Notes: generated by a model not told the origin, from the letters alone. A DNA stretch of 64,000 nt from Oceanobacillus senegalensis (GCF_900176885.1 NZ_LT839648.1:1486246-1550245); one strand, 5' to 3'. Positions 45,446 through 55,409 are shown, counted from the first letter of the stretch. Made by a program: numbers and translations.

Positions 45446-46441
45446 TTAATCATTCGCTAAAGCTTTTAAAATATGAAGACTTTCAATCATCGGCTTACTA
45501 AAATTAGGATTCTTTACAAAATAAGATGCAAGGTTCTTCTTAGCTGTTTCAATAAGTTCTTTATCAAAATAAGATATATCTATGTATTCAACTTCTCCAA
45601 ATCTCGCTCTATAAAAGGCAATTCGCTTGATATCCAAATATTGATAGGAATCGCCTATACTATTGTCTGCATTTTGAATGTCTAAAGAAATTTCATTAAG
45701 TAAAAAGTATCCTACTAATTGTGCAACCTCTTGCCATTTATAACCTGTTTTTTTTCCAGTTTTAAAATCATATAACACTCCGTCAATGACAATATCACCG
45801 TCTGCACCTCCTACAAAAGCAGAAGAAGCACCGAAATTAGGATTGTAGGTGATTTCACTAGTTGGACTGATTGTTGGAATGAACTTTTCTTGAAACACAT
45901 CACATAGTAGTTCCAAATCTTTAATAACTTCATCATCAGGATCATCAAAAAACGACTTTTTGAATAGGTTCATTGGTGGGAGTCCAGAACGAAAAATGCG
46001 TTCGAGTTTAGCTAAAAAACAAACGTCCAAAATTAATTCTTTGATATCTCGTTTGTTATTACTAAATGCTTTTAATCTTTTTATGCTTTTTTTTAATCTT
46101 TTTTCAGTTTTCTTCTCAATAGAACGGTGATTTTGTAAAAATTTTGATAAAACCATCATTCCTTTCTCGGCTGTTGTATTTGAGTATGATTCATCCCTAT
46201 TTTTTTTTACTACACGGGCCAGCATAATTCTCGCTAAATAATCAAAGGCAATTCCAATAATTGAAGAATTATCACTTTTAACCAGATTATAGGGAACTAA
46301 TACTTCATAATCCGTTTTAGAAAACGCCTTTTTACCAGAGATTGTTTGAAATGATTTCTTGTCTGGTATAACTTCTCTTAAAATCGTTTGAAACTCTTTT
46401 TGATTGACTCTTGATCCTCTTAGTAAACTAGTAAGAGACAT
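45446..46441 (-). CDS. PD-(D/E)XK-like protein of unknown role
   Basis: The ATG at 46441 follows AAAGGAG; an earlier in-frame ATG (46489) lacks one. The 331-residue protein has, near residues 205-245, FVGGADGDIVIDGVLYDFKT followed by GKKTGYKWQEVAQLVGYFLL. An Asp-containing strand, a D-x-K type element and a Gln-containing helix make a RecB/Cas4-type PD-(D/E)XK nuclease core. The N-terminal half is helical and basic. The gene appears intact among relics and close to mcrBC. A defence function is plausible but not shown. Confidence 0.6.
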   Translation of the reverse strand: MSLTSLLRGSRVNQKEFQTILREVIPDKKSFQTISGKKAFSKTDYEVLVPYNLVKSDNSSIIGIAFDYLARIMLARVVKKNRDESYSNTTAEKGMMVLSKFLQNHRSIEKKTEKRLKKSIKRLKAFSNNKRDIKELILDVCFLAKLERIFRSGLPPMNLFKKSFFDDPDDEVIKDLELLCDVFQEKFIPTISPTSEITYNPNFGASSAFVGGADGDIVIDGVLYDFKTGKKTGYKWQEVAQLVGYFLLNEISLDIQNADNSIGDSYQYLDIKRIAFYRARFGEVEYIDISYFDKELIETAKKNLASYFVKNPNFSKPMIESLHILKALAND

Positions 46442-46489
46442 ACGTCCACTCCTTTCTAAATCAGTCTTTAATTCTGTAGTTAAAACCAT

Positions 46490-46807
46490 ACATATTCATA
46501 TAAGCTCTTTTAATAATAACCACTTTATTTTTTAAGACCTACTTTAATAATTCTAATAACCTAAATCCGCTTTCTCCACTAAATCTATTAAAAGCTTTTC
46601 CTTTAACACTTTTCTCAGTAGTAGGGAGTATTAAATGCCTTTTTCCTTGATGTTTATCGTTATGTAAGGTTTGGCAATGCTTATTGATGGTATGATCCAA
46701 AATGTATCGTTCTTCTCTGTATAAAAGATAAAATATAAGTTCTCCCTTGGATCAAATATCATTGATGAGAATCTGTTCCATTGTTTGGCGTTCTTTGAAC
46801 GGGGGAC
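46490..46807. other. intergenic, no credible gene
   Basis: AT-rich. An open frame on the minus strand (about 46631-46867) has no ribosome site and crosses into the repeat region of the IS110 element, so I do not call it. Confidence 0.4.
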
Positions 46808-48673
46808 CTTGGGGTCAGCGTATAATGGCAAATAAGTCAAGCACAGTTTTTTAGATAAAAAGGCCAAGCTTAACTAAAACTCTCAAAAATAGTTTTTTTG
46901 AAAAGTTCAACTACCCCAGAACTTTATATTGGAGCCTCTCTAGAACGTGAAAAGGGATCTTGCTTTTTCATCCAACAGGGATACCACCTAGTAAATTTAA
47001 ACTTAAATTTCACGTATTATTCGTATTTGAAGGACAAGATCCATAACGCTGACCCACGAGGTCAAAAGCCTCAGACACTCGGTACAATGTGATCTAACGT
47101 CCTAGAGAAGCTCCATTTTCACTTTCTATTTAATAATATACTTTCACTAAAACTGGTAAAATACTTTCTAAGCTACAGTTTGAACGGAAACATATCGTTT
47201 ATAAAATAGCTCTACATTGGATTTTCGCAGCTTTTTCTTCAGCTCATGATATAGTACATATTTTTCATTTTTGGTACGATACAAACTTTGATTTTTAATC
47301 ATGGCAAAAGCCAAACGGATCATACGGTTTCCTAGTGCTATATATGCTTGGTTTGTGTGTTTACCACGGTCTTTTAAAGCGAGATAATGTTTCTTCATTT
47401 CTGGATTGTTTTGAGCGAGTGACCTTCCAACTTGGTAAGTAATATCACGAAAGGTTCTTCTACCTTGCTTGGAAATACCGTAATAAGAAGGCTTTCTTCC
47501 TCCTGATTGTTTTACAATTGGATTTGTACCAGCCATTTTAATCAATTGACCAGCATGATCAAAGTCTGATATATCCCCCATTTCTGCATACAACTCTGCA
47601 CCTGTAATAATACTAATCCCTGGGACAGTTAAGATCACAACACCATCCGTTTGAATAAATAAATCTTCCATTTTCCTTTCCAACTCTCGAATATGTTGGT
47701 CAAATAAATCTAGCTGGTCCAACTTTTGGGAGAAAAGAAATATTTCTGCCTCTAATAGCTCCTTAGGTTGAGAAATGGAGGTTTCCGCAAAATCTAAAAG
47801 AATTTGAATAGAATCATTTCGTATTTTTAAATTCTCATTTATTGAGATTTCTCGTAAACCCTCTTTTCCCAACTGGAGAATATCCGAAGGATGAGGATAA
47901 TGACGCATCAAGTAACGTGAAGTCTTTCCAAACAAATCAGTAAATGGTTTTACATGTTCCCGCTTACCATCATTCCAAATGCTTTTACCCTGCATCTCCC
48001 GAAAAATCTGATCCAAATACGATCGAATAAGATTTTGAAGGCTAGTTCTCTCTTTTACTAATGAACGACGTGCACGTGTTAATTTTTGTAGCTGATACAC
48101 ATCCCCAGAGGGAAGTTCATTAGAAGTTCCTCTCCCATGAATAATAGATTGAACAATGGCCATGAGATCCAAATTATCTGTCTTTGACCAGTTCATTAAT
48201 GCCTCTCGCTCTTGTGCAGTGGTTGCAGCATTTAGGATGCGTACGGATACCCTTCCGCATGGCAATACCTCACTAAATCTTCATAGTAATGACCTGTGGT
48301 TTCAATACCAACAACAACTTTTTTAAATCCATCAACCTTCTTTTGGATACACTTTTTGATCATATTAAAGCCAGTTAAAAATGCATCAAACTCAAAAGGT
48401 TGCACCAATACATCCCCATGAAATGTACATACGATAGCCTTATGCGTAAATTTAGCCTCATCAATTCCAACTATAAGTATGTTCTCTACTCCTGTTTCCT
48501 TAATAAATTTTGTCCAACGACTTCTAATCTTACCTTGAATATGATTAAATATTGATTGAACCATCATTTTCATCTCCTTTGAGGTTAAGTAATTGGAAGT
48601 TCTGTGGTAGGTACTTCTATTTTACTATGAAAATGGTGGTTTTTTTTATCTATTTACTATACTAGACCCCAAG
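46808..48673 (-). mobile_element. IS110-family insertion sequence with long 3' non-coding end
   Basis: The transposase (47168-48573) is flanked by CTTGGGGTC at 46808-46816 and GACCCCAAG at 48665-48673, an inverted pair that may mark the ends. The 3' side has about 350 non-coding bases with an internal inverted repeat (GGGTCAGCGT at 46812, ACGCTGACCC at 47046). In the IS1111 subgroup the bridge RNA is encoded at this end. The ends are tentative. Confidence 0.5.
47168..48573 (-). pseudogene. IS110-family transposase, one frameshift
   Basis: The 5' frame (48573 to 48232) gives the RuvC-like part: ILIVGIDEAKFTHKAIV and VVVGIETTGHYYEDLVRYCH. The 3' frame gives RILNAATTAQEREALMNWSK, SIIHGRGTS and the transposase_20 part ILTVPGISIITGAELYAEMG, KMAGTNPIVKQSGGRKPSYY, with SKQGRR. 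A one-base deletion near 48246 separates them (GYP-VRILNAA). Restored, the protein would be about 460 residues, full length for IS110. Apart from this shift it looks recent. Confidence 0.85.
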
Positions 48674-48946
48674 ATCTCCCAGAAGATATATCTCCGAAGT
48701 TTAGAATCATCTAGGTGAGTGAAGTAAATATGTAGTATTTAATCATCTTGCTAATCATAGAGGTTAATTTTCTAAAGGAGTACGAGGAATTTCTTAGTCA
48801 GTCCCCCGCTTCACTACCACTTTAACGTAATAGAGAATAGGACACCTTCCATAAATATCTTCTATACATTTTATTTACTCACCTAAAACCCTATAATAGG
48901 GAATAATGATACATATACAAAATAAAAGAATTTAGAGGTGTAATGA
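48674..48946. promoter_or_regulatory. upstream region of mcrBC
   Basis: No gene. It holds one copy of a short dispersed repeat (48795-48827) and an AT-rich stretch before GAGGTG and the mcrB ATG. The promoter is probably in the last 80 bases; I cannot fix the boxes. Confidence 0.4.
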
Positions 48947-51430
48947 ATGAAAAAAGACAATCCGACTACAATTTCCTTTTCTTGGACTGACTTTTATATG
49001 GAGTTCGCTGATAAGCTCCTGCAATATAAAGATAATAGAACAAACCTTTTATCCATATTAGAAGATGTCTATAGTGATTTAAATATACGATACCCTTTCA
49101 CTGAAAATGGCGAACCCTTAGACGATGTTTGTCCTTTTACTGTTTTCGGTAGTTTCAACAAACGAATTAAGAATGAAAATCGTATAGCAATAGCTGAAGG
49201 AATTAGCAGGAAAATTGGAGTTAAGATCTCCGTACCAACTGATTTTGATGGTATTCCTGTTTTAAACAATATGAAGACTCGTTTCTTTTACGACAAAGAT
49301 CAAAGAAACCCAGAAGATATCCCAAATCTTTGGACTATGTTTGAAGTAGGATTACACTTTGCAGACCAACAATCCGTCGGGTTAAAGAAAGAGTTTATAA
49401 ACAGTTACGATAAGGTAAAAAATCAGCTTGGGGTTAAATGGAATTTAACGATGGGTCTATATTGGATTCGCCCGTTTTTTTACATGAACTTAGACGAAAG
49501 GAATAGATCATACTTATTACAACGTAACAGTCCCTATGCTGATGATATAACGAAAATATCAAAGTTGAAGGACTTGCCAAATGCCGCAAACTATCTAGAA
49601 TTAATTGATTACTTGAAAGACACCTTTGAAAAAGAAGAATTTCCACATCAAAGTTTTCCAGATTTATCTTTCGCAGCATGGAAAGCGCCTTCTCCTAAGC
49701 AGTTAGAACATAAGAGATCAAATGCAAGCTTCCTTAAATGGTTTGCTCCACTTATCAATGCACTAAAAAAACTCGGTGGTTCTGGTACTCCAGAAGAAGT
49801 TCGTAATCAAATAACCTCCGACCTAAATCTTACAGATGAAATTGTGAATGAAACTCGTGGAAAAAGCGGAGTAAAAAAATTTGATAATGAAGTTGCTTTT
49901 GCAAGAAATTATCTGGTCTATGACGGTTACATAGATAACTCTATTAGAGGTAAATGGTCACTAACTGAAAAGGGACAATCTGCTTATATGGATGATGAAA
50001 TGGCTAGTGATATATTTGTCAAATGGGCAGATAAAATGAAGAAGAAACGAGAAGAAGAATCCTCCCCTCCTTCAGATGTAGTGAATGAAAAAGAAAAAAG
50101 ATACTGGATTTACGCACCCGGTCACGGAGCTTCCAAATGGGAGGAATTTTATTCTCAAGGTATTATGGGAATTGGTTGGGATAAGATGGGTGATTTAAGT
50201 CAGTATTCATCAAAAGAAGAAATGAAGGCCAAAATGAAAGAACTATATGGACAAGAATATACATATGTGAATATTGCCCATGCAACATGGCAATTCGCTA
50301 ATGAACTACTCCCAGGTGATACCATTTATGTTAGAAAAGGAACATCAAAGATAATCGGACGTGGCATAGTTGAATCTGAGTATATGTATGACCCAACTCG
50401 AGATGAGTATAAGCATATCCATAAAGTGGATTGGAATAAAAATGGAGAATGGGAACATCCCGGCAAGGCTGTTAATAAGACACTTACAGATATAACCTCC
50501 TATACCGATTATGTACAAAAACTGGAGAACCTTTTAGATGAAGACGAAGACGATACAGAAGAAAGAGCAGTTGATTATGATTACTATACAGAAGAGGATT
50601 TTCTTCACGAAGTATTCATGGATGAAGAGCGCTACTCTAGATTAGTAAATCTCTTGAAAAAGAAAAAAAACATTATATTACAAGGGGCTCCAGGTGTCGG
50701 AAAAACATTTTCCGCTAAAAGACTTGCCTACTCCATTATGGGCGAAAAAGATACGAGTAGAGTAATGTTGATTCAATTCCATCAAAGTTATAGTTATGAA
50801 GACTTTATTATGGGGTATCGCCCAACAAATGATGGATTTGAGCTTGCAAAGGGACCATTTTATGAGTTCTGTAAAAAAGCTGAAAAAGATAGTGATCGAG
50901 AATATTTCTTTATTATCGATGAGATTAACCGAGGAAACCTAAGTAAAATATTCGGAGAACTACTAATGTTACTTGAAAAAGATAAGCGTGGCCAAAAGTT
51001 GCGTCTTCTTTATGCCAATGAATTATTTTCCGTCCCTAAAAATGTATATATTCTTGGCATGATGAATACGGCAGATCGTAGTCTAGCTATGATAGATTAT
51101 GCACTTAGAAGACGTTTTGCTTTCTTCAAATTAGAACCTGCATTTGATTCTAAAGGTTTTCAGAGGATATTGAGTGAAACAAATAATCCAAAATTCGGTC
51201 CACTTGTTGAGGAAATAAAAGCTTTAAATAATTATATAAAGCAAGATGAATCATTAGGTAATGGATTTCAAATCGGCCATAGCTATCTGTGTGCTGATGA
51301 AGAAGCAACAGATGAATGGTTGTCATCGGTAATAGAGTATGAATTATTACCTTTATTAGATGAATATTGGTTTGATGAGCCATCTAAAGTTGAACAATGG
51401 ACAAATCGACTTCGTGGTGTTCTAAAATGA
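48947..51430 (+). CDS. mcrB: McrB-like GTPase with EVE domain
   Basis: The 827-residue protein has four parts. Residues 1-240 are unassigned. About 255-345 form a winged-helix (Mrr N-terminal-like: FAPLINALKKLGGSGTPEEV). An EVE domain at about 385-530 (YWIYAPGHGASKWEEFYSQG, IAHATWQFANELLPGDTIYV) can read modified bases. The AAA+ GTPase has GAPGVGKTF near 582, YEDFIMGYRP, FFIIDEINRG and the McrB signature MNTADRS near 706. It recognises modified DNA and drives cutting by McrC. RBS GAGGTG; it ends in an ATGA overlap with mcrC. Confidence 0.9.
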   Translation: MKKDNPTTISFSWTDFYMEFADKLLQYKDNRTNLLSILEDVYSDLNIRYPFTENGEPLDDVCPFTVFGSFNKRIKNENRIAIAEGISRKIGVKISVPTDFDGIPVLNNMKTRFFYDKDQRNPEDIPNLWTMFEVGLHFADQQSVGLKKEFINSYDKVKNQLGVKWNLTMGLYWIRPFFYMNLDERNRSYLLQRNSPYADDITKISKLKDLPNAANYLELIDYLKDTFEKEEFPHQSFPDLSFAAWKAPSPKQLEHKRSNASFLKWFAPLINALKKLGGSGTPEEVRNQITSDLNLTDEIVNETRGKSGVKKFDNEVAFARNYLVYDGYIDNSIRGKWSLTEKGQSAYMDDEMASDIFVKWADKMKKKREEESSPPSDVVNEKEKRYWIYAPGHGASKWEEFYSQGIMGIGWDKMGDLSQYSSKEEMKAKMKELYGQEYTYVNIAHATWQFANELLPGDTIYVRKGTSKIIGRGIVESEYMYDPTRDEYKHIHKVDWNKNGEWEHPGKAVNKTLTDITSYTDYVQKLENLLDEDEDDTEERAVDYDYYTEEDFLHEVFMDEERYSRLVNLLKKKKNIILQGAPGVGKTFSAKRLAYSIMGEKDTSRVMLIQFHQSYSYEDFIMGYRPTNDGFELAKGPFYEFCKKAEKDSDREYFFIIDEINRGNLSKIFGELLMLLEKDKRGQKLRLLYANELFSVPKNVYILGMMNTADRSLAMIDYALRRRFAFFKLEPAFDSKGFQRILSETNNPKFGPLVEEIKALNNYIKQDESLGNGFQIGHSYLCADEEATDEWLSSVIEYELLPLLDEYWFDEPSKVEQWTNRLRGVLK

Positions 51431-52458
51431 TTCGAATAAAAAATATCTATCACATGCTTGCTTACGCATTCCAAGTATTGAATAAGAGAAACTATGCAGA
51501 GTTAGAAACCGAGCACTTTGAATATACTTCTGACTTGTTTGCTGCAATACTAGCCAAAGGTATCGGTAATCAAATCAAACGGGGATTAGGTAGGGAATAT
51601 GTTGATAAAACAGAGTCCTTAAGGTTCCCGAGAGGTAAAATTAATGTTGCCCTTTCCGTAAAACGGCAAACTATGATTAATAAGCAATTGGTATGTAGTT
51701 TTGATGAATACACGGAAAACTCTTATATGAATCAAATATTAAAAACTACTGCATTACTATTAATTAAGACTCCTGAAGTTGCAAATAAACATAAAAAAAA
51801 TTTAAAAAAAGTGATGCTGTACTTTTCTAACGTTGATCAGATAGATTATCGAAGAATTCAGTGGTCACGCATCAGATACAATCAAAACAATGCTACTTAT
51901 AAAATGCTCATTAATATTTGCTATTTAGTTATAGAGGGTCTTCTATTAACGGAACAAGAGGGTACTCATAAATTAGCCAGATTTGTGGATGACCAGAAAA
52001 TGCATCGGCTTTTTGAAAAGTTTGTACTGGAATATTATCGAAAACATTATCCTGAATTCAATGCTTCCCCTTCTCATATCGAATGGGATGTTGATGAAGG
52101 AATCATTGAGTTTCTACCTGTTATGAAGACGGATATCACCCTTACCTATGAGGAAAAGACACTTATTATAGATACAAAATACTACCAGCGTACGATGCAA
52201 TCTAATAGTTATTATAATAGTAAAAGCTTTCACTCTCATAATCTGTACCAACTATTTACATACGTTAAAAATAAAGATTATACCAATTCCGGTAATGTGA
52301 GTGGAGTTTTACTTTATGCTAAGACAGATGAGAATATTGTACCGGATAATAAATTTTCATTAAGTGGAAACCATATAGGAATAAAAACGTTGGATATGAA
52401 TACTGATTTTTCTAACATCGCGGAACAACTCAACATTTTGGTTGAACGGTTTTATTAA
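51427..52458 (+). CDS. mcrC: McrC-like nuclease subunit
   Basis: The ATG at 51427 overlaps the mcrB stop (ATGA) and gives 343 residues (MIRIKNIYHMLAYAFQVLNK). The N-terminal part has RGKINVALSVKRQ and CSFDEYTENSYMNQILKTTA, typical of McrC. The PD-(D/E)XK core is MKTDITL...LIIDTKYY at about 236-252. McrC cuts DNA bound by McrB. The gene looks complete. A decayed relative lies just downstream in the opposite orientation. Confidence 0.88.
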   Translation: MIRIKNIYHMLAYAFQVLNKRNYAELETEHFEYTSDLFAAILAKGIGNQIKRGLGREYVDKTESLRFPRGKINVALSVKRQTMINKQLVCSFDEYTENSYMNQILKTTALLLIKTPEVANKHKKNLKKVMLYFSNVDQIDYRRIQWSRIRYNQNNATYKMLINICYLVIEGLLLTEQEGTHKLARFVDDQKMHRLFEKFVLEYYRKHYPEFNASPSHIEWDVDEGIIEFLPVMKTDITLTYEEKTLIIDTKYYQRTMQSNSYYNSKSFHSHNLYQLFTYVKNKDYTNSGNVSGVLLYAKTDENIVPDNKFSLSGNHIGIKTLDMNTDFSNIAEQLNILVERFY

Positions 52459-52679
52459 TTATCAGGGCTCCGTAATTTATAAAGAAAAAACTTTGTAAGT
52501 TATTATTCAAGAACCTCACCTTTTTCTTAAATGAAGAATTATAACGATATCAGCTGTTCCTGGAATAAACTTAATTAGGATCTAATACCCCCACCTATTC
52601 AAAGGTAGGGTTCGTACATGCTATGAAATAGGGTCTTGGGGTCAAAACCCAAGATCCTAGTAGACGACGTAGTATGGTC
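52459..52679. other. intergenic with a GACCCCAAG-type repeat
   Basis: No gene. A hairpin at about 52631-52657 (GTCTTGGG/CCCAAGAT) carries CTTGGGGTC, also found at 46808 and, inverted, at 48665. Confidence 0.4.
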
Positions 52680-53595
52680 AAATACAGTTCACGTCTTTAT
52701 ATTAACCGACCTAAATAATTCATTAAATTTTTTTGCTGGCTTGTGAAATTCTTCAAACAACTTGATAGATAAACTAAATTTAATGGTTCTAGAAATACTG
52801 ACCCTATGCACTCATCAGATATTGGATTATGAACATCTATGTCTTGAGTAATAGCAAGTTCATTTTAACAAGGATAGAGAATTGTCGCTATTCTATCACC
52901 TTCACTACTCAAAGCATAAACCGAAAGCTGATATAACATATCACAAGGTAATGAGTTCTCCCAGAAATCCTTATATTTTGCATTATTGCAAAGTCTGGTA
53001 TTGGTGTAGGTGATCTTCTATTTTTAGGGTTATGATTTTTGGTGTATATGTAAACATTTGCTGTAGATTGAATTGTTCCCTAACAGTATAATCTGGAACA
53101 AAAATGAAGAAGCAATCTACCCACCAATGATTCAAAGAAACGATTCATGTTAAAAAGAAACCTTGCAGCTTCACTTTCTTATTACTTTCCCTCAAGTTCT
53201 ATCTCTTGAGTTTCTCGCAATATAGATATGATTTCGAGTAATGGTCGGTACCTTTCCGTTAATCTGTTTATATTATTTGTACTTTTTTTAATAATTTGTC
53301 TAGTAAGAACAATGTCTAAATATATTCATCTAGATATGAGCAGAGACGTCGTAAATGTAAGATTAAGGTTGGATCATTTGCTAATGAAACACACATCTTT
53401 AATCCCGCGAGTAATACTTAATTGAGTAAATTACCTCATTTCTTTCAAAATATCTAGATGGCAATGTTGCTTTTTTTAAGCACTGATTTTCAGTGATTTT
53501 GTTAAAGTTTAATCTACCTTTGGAAGATGCCAACTCTGCTTCTTTCCTAATATATCCTCTATGGAATCCCTTAATAAATAAACCCTCCTTATGGA
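52680..53595 (-). pseudogene. second McrC-family gene, heavily decayed
   Basis: Stitched minus-strand frames give, in McrC order: GFHRGYIRKEAELASSKGRL, KATLPSRYFERNEVIYSIKY, LHLRRLCSYLDEYI, RLTERYRPLLEIISILRE, FLFNMNRFFESLVGRLL, and NNAKYKDFW, then [20 protein letters not shown] and RIATILYP. These match the RGRL, CSYDE, FLFDMN and DAKYKxxW/DLYQL elements of McrC nucleases. At least six frameshifts or stops interrupt it. It is closer to the classical longer McrC than to the intact copy nearby. No mcrB partner was recognised upstream. Confidence 0.65.
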
Positions 53596-53954
53596 TATAT
53601 AATTGGTATATTCATAAATGTAAATTATTGAAGGTTAAACCTAATTGATGCATGGTAGTTAAATCCCTTAACTGGTATGTATCATTCATTAAGGTAAGTA
53701 AATCCATCATCCCGTTCTTCCCATGTAAGTCCAAAAGGTATCCTACCCTCAGTATAACTAACGATTAGAGCAAACGTTTCACTCTTTCAAAAATAATACT
53801 CTCTCATCTTGTCCTAAGTAGTCGATGATTCTTAAATTTAATTCTCTTAACCATTCACCTATGGCAAATTATTAATTGAAATGCCTTCTAATAGCTGGTA
53901 TTCAGGTTAACAGCCATCTTATCTTTAAAACCAATGTCTCCTGCCCTTTCAGCC
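53596..53954. other. degenerate sequence, unassigned
   Basis: Short minus-strand frames such as GEWLRELNLRIIDYLG and NDTYQLRDLTTMHQLGL suggest further decayed coding sequence, perhaps upstream of the mcrC relic, but no family is evident. Confidence 0.3.
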
Positions 53955-54598
53955 TCAAGGGTCAGAATCCCTATATCCCTCCATAATACTTTTCACATAG
54001 TTCCAACTGGTTTTATTCCTCTCTAAGGTCCTTCTCATTGCTCCCGTAACTAAATCGTCTTCCATTTCATTTAACCATTTGTGAAGTGAATTGGAAATAA
54101 ATGGACTCATTTTCCCGAAATTCTCCTGACAAAACTTGGTTGCTTCTGATGCATGATTATTACTTGTTTTATTTCCTTTCTTTTTGTTTAATTAATGGGC
54201 CCGCATCCTGGTCCGTGTGGTGGTCCGTATGGTGGTCCACTTCTAGGTCATAAGGCTGGTCCGTATTTTGGTCCATAGTGTGGTTCATCTCATCGTCCAC
54301 ACTGTAGTTCATAATCCAATACGAGAGACTTCATTTGATAGATGGGTGCTTGATTATGACTACGAGATTGATAGTCTATATACCCTTTCTCTTTCAGCTC
54401 TGTTCTAGCGCGTTTGAATGAAGTTTCCTTTAGTCCAGATTTCATACGTAATACGGTTCCAGCAACCGTAAAGGTTTCGCTCCATCTTGTTTTATTATTG
54501 ATGTGCATGAAAGCAAACCATAAGGAAATAGCTGAGCTTGATAGTGGATCCAATTCCATTCGGTCATAAAACGCGTTCATCTCTTTGATATAGTTCAT
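53955..54598 (-). pseudogene. DnaD-domain replication protein, frameshifted
   Basis: The ATG at 54598 (GGAAGGTG upstream) opens MNYIKEMNAFYDRMELDPLS, the winged-helix N-terminus of phage and plasmid DnaD-like proteins, to about 54295. A frameshift leads into a repeated linker (HTDQ/HHTD units from 12-base repeats at 54205-54300), then after more shifts to FCQENFGKMSPFISNSLHKW and NYVKSIMEGYRD, the DnaD C-terminal domain. These proteins load helicase at origins. The gene is broken. With the DnaB relic at 3.1 kb it hints at lost prophage DNA. Confidence 0.75.
54205..54300. repeat. degenerate 12-base tandem repeats in the dnaD linker
   Basis: About seven imperfect units of TGGTCCGTATGG type. 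They lie where the coding linker of the dnaD gene was, encoding Asp/His-rich repeats on the minus strand. This kind of repeat is common in such linkers. Confidence 0.7.
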
Positions 54599-54661
54599 TC
54601 TATTCACCTTCCTGATAGGTAATATATTCTCTAACTTATTAATACAATTATCCTGTAGCAA

Positions 54662-54992
54662 CCTGAAAAAACTGTCGAATGCGCTAACTTCGACTTTTTT
54701 GTCTAAAATTGAATTTCAGGTGCCTGTTATAAGTATATTTGCCTATAATTTAATAACAAGTACCAAGTTAGAGACTTTTTTATTTTGCTGAATTTTCCTC
54801 GTAAGAAAATATACTCTAACTTGGACTTTTTCCCCATTTTCTAATTTTAGACCCCTATTTTCCGGGCTTTTTTCGCTGTTTTTAGATAAAAAGTCCAAGT
54901 TAGCCAGTTTGTCGGAAATTAGAAAACTATTCTATGATTAGCAAGACGCATGGACAAGTCTTATCCCAAATAGAATAGAGAGGAAGAGGACA
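54662..54992. promoter_or_regulatory. intergenic region with CTAACTTGGACTTTTT inverted repeats
   Basis: A perfect 16-base inverted pair lies at 54816-54831 and 54888-54903; a variant copy (CTAACTTCGACTTTTT) is at 54684-54699, and a half-site at 54764. No gene. It lies between the dnaD relic and a small plus-strand gene and could be an operator array or origin. A related sequence occurs at 46847-46874. Confidence 0.5.
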
Positions 54993-55214
54993 ATGGAAAA
55001 CCAGAATTCATTTACATTTGAGGAAATTTTTCAACAGAATGAAAACAGGATCCACTATTTTATCCAGAAATTAGGTATTATTATTTTGGAAATGTCCTTA
55101 AAAGAAATTGAAGTACGAGAAGGTGCTAGTGGCGGAGCGGTCAAAGATTGGGGAAAGCAGGCAAGGAAGAAATGGAGAAGATGGGCGGAGAATCTGAGGA
55201 GTGGGAAGTATTAA
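54993..55214 (+). CDS. truncated sigma-70-like protein
   Basis: The 73-residue frame starts MENQNSFTFEEIFQQNENRI at an ATG behind AGGAAGAGG. FEEIFQQNENRIHYFIQKLGI resembles the start of sigma-70 region 2 in phage-type ECF-like factors. The rest (VKDWGKQARKKWRRWAENLR) resembles a basic C-terminal tail. The middle, with regions 2.2 to 4, is absent, so I think it is an internally deleted remnant that still forms an open frame. Function unlikely. Confidence 0.45.
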   Translation: MENQNSFTFEEIFQQNENRIHYFIQKLGIIILEMSLKEIEVREGASGGAVKDWGKQARKKWRRWAENLRSGKY

Positions 55215-55409
55215 TGAGAGGGATGTTGGGACAGGTACAGGACCACCTGAAAAAGTATCCTTTTATTTAGCACATAAATCTTAGATTATGGCGTCAGTCC
55301 CCTACTTCTCTACCATTTTAGTGTGTTCGGGGACAAACACCAATGTTAAGACCCTCTGTTCGATAAAAGATTAATAGCAGTTAAATCGCAACAGGTCCAC
55401 TCTTACAAT
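55215..55409. other. intergenic with a dispersed repeat
   Basis: Contains the second copy (55292-55324) of a TCAGTCCCC-type repeat also at 48795 and partly at 63531. No gene seen. Confidence 0.4.

Noticed and set aside
46631..46867. Minus-strand open frame of 78 codons
   Set aside because: No ribosome site, no family resemblance, and it runs into the repeat region of the IS element.
53228..53425. Plus-strand open frame with a hydrophobic start
   Set aside because: It lies antisense to the decayed mcrC gene and has no ribosome site.
54205..54300. Regular repeats that could suggest a CRISPR array or iterons
   Set aside because: Units are 12 bases, without unique spacers, and match the coding linker of the broken dnaD gene. 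No CRISPR array was seen anywhere in the window.
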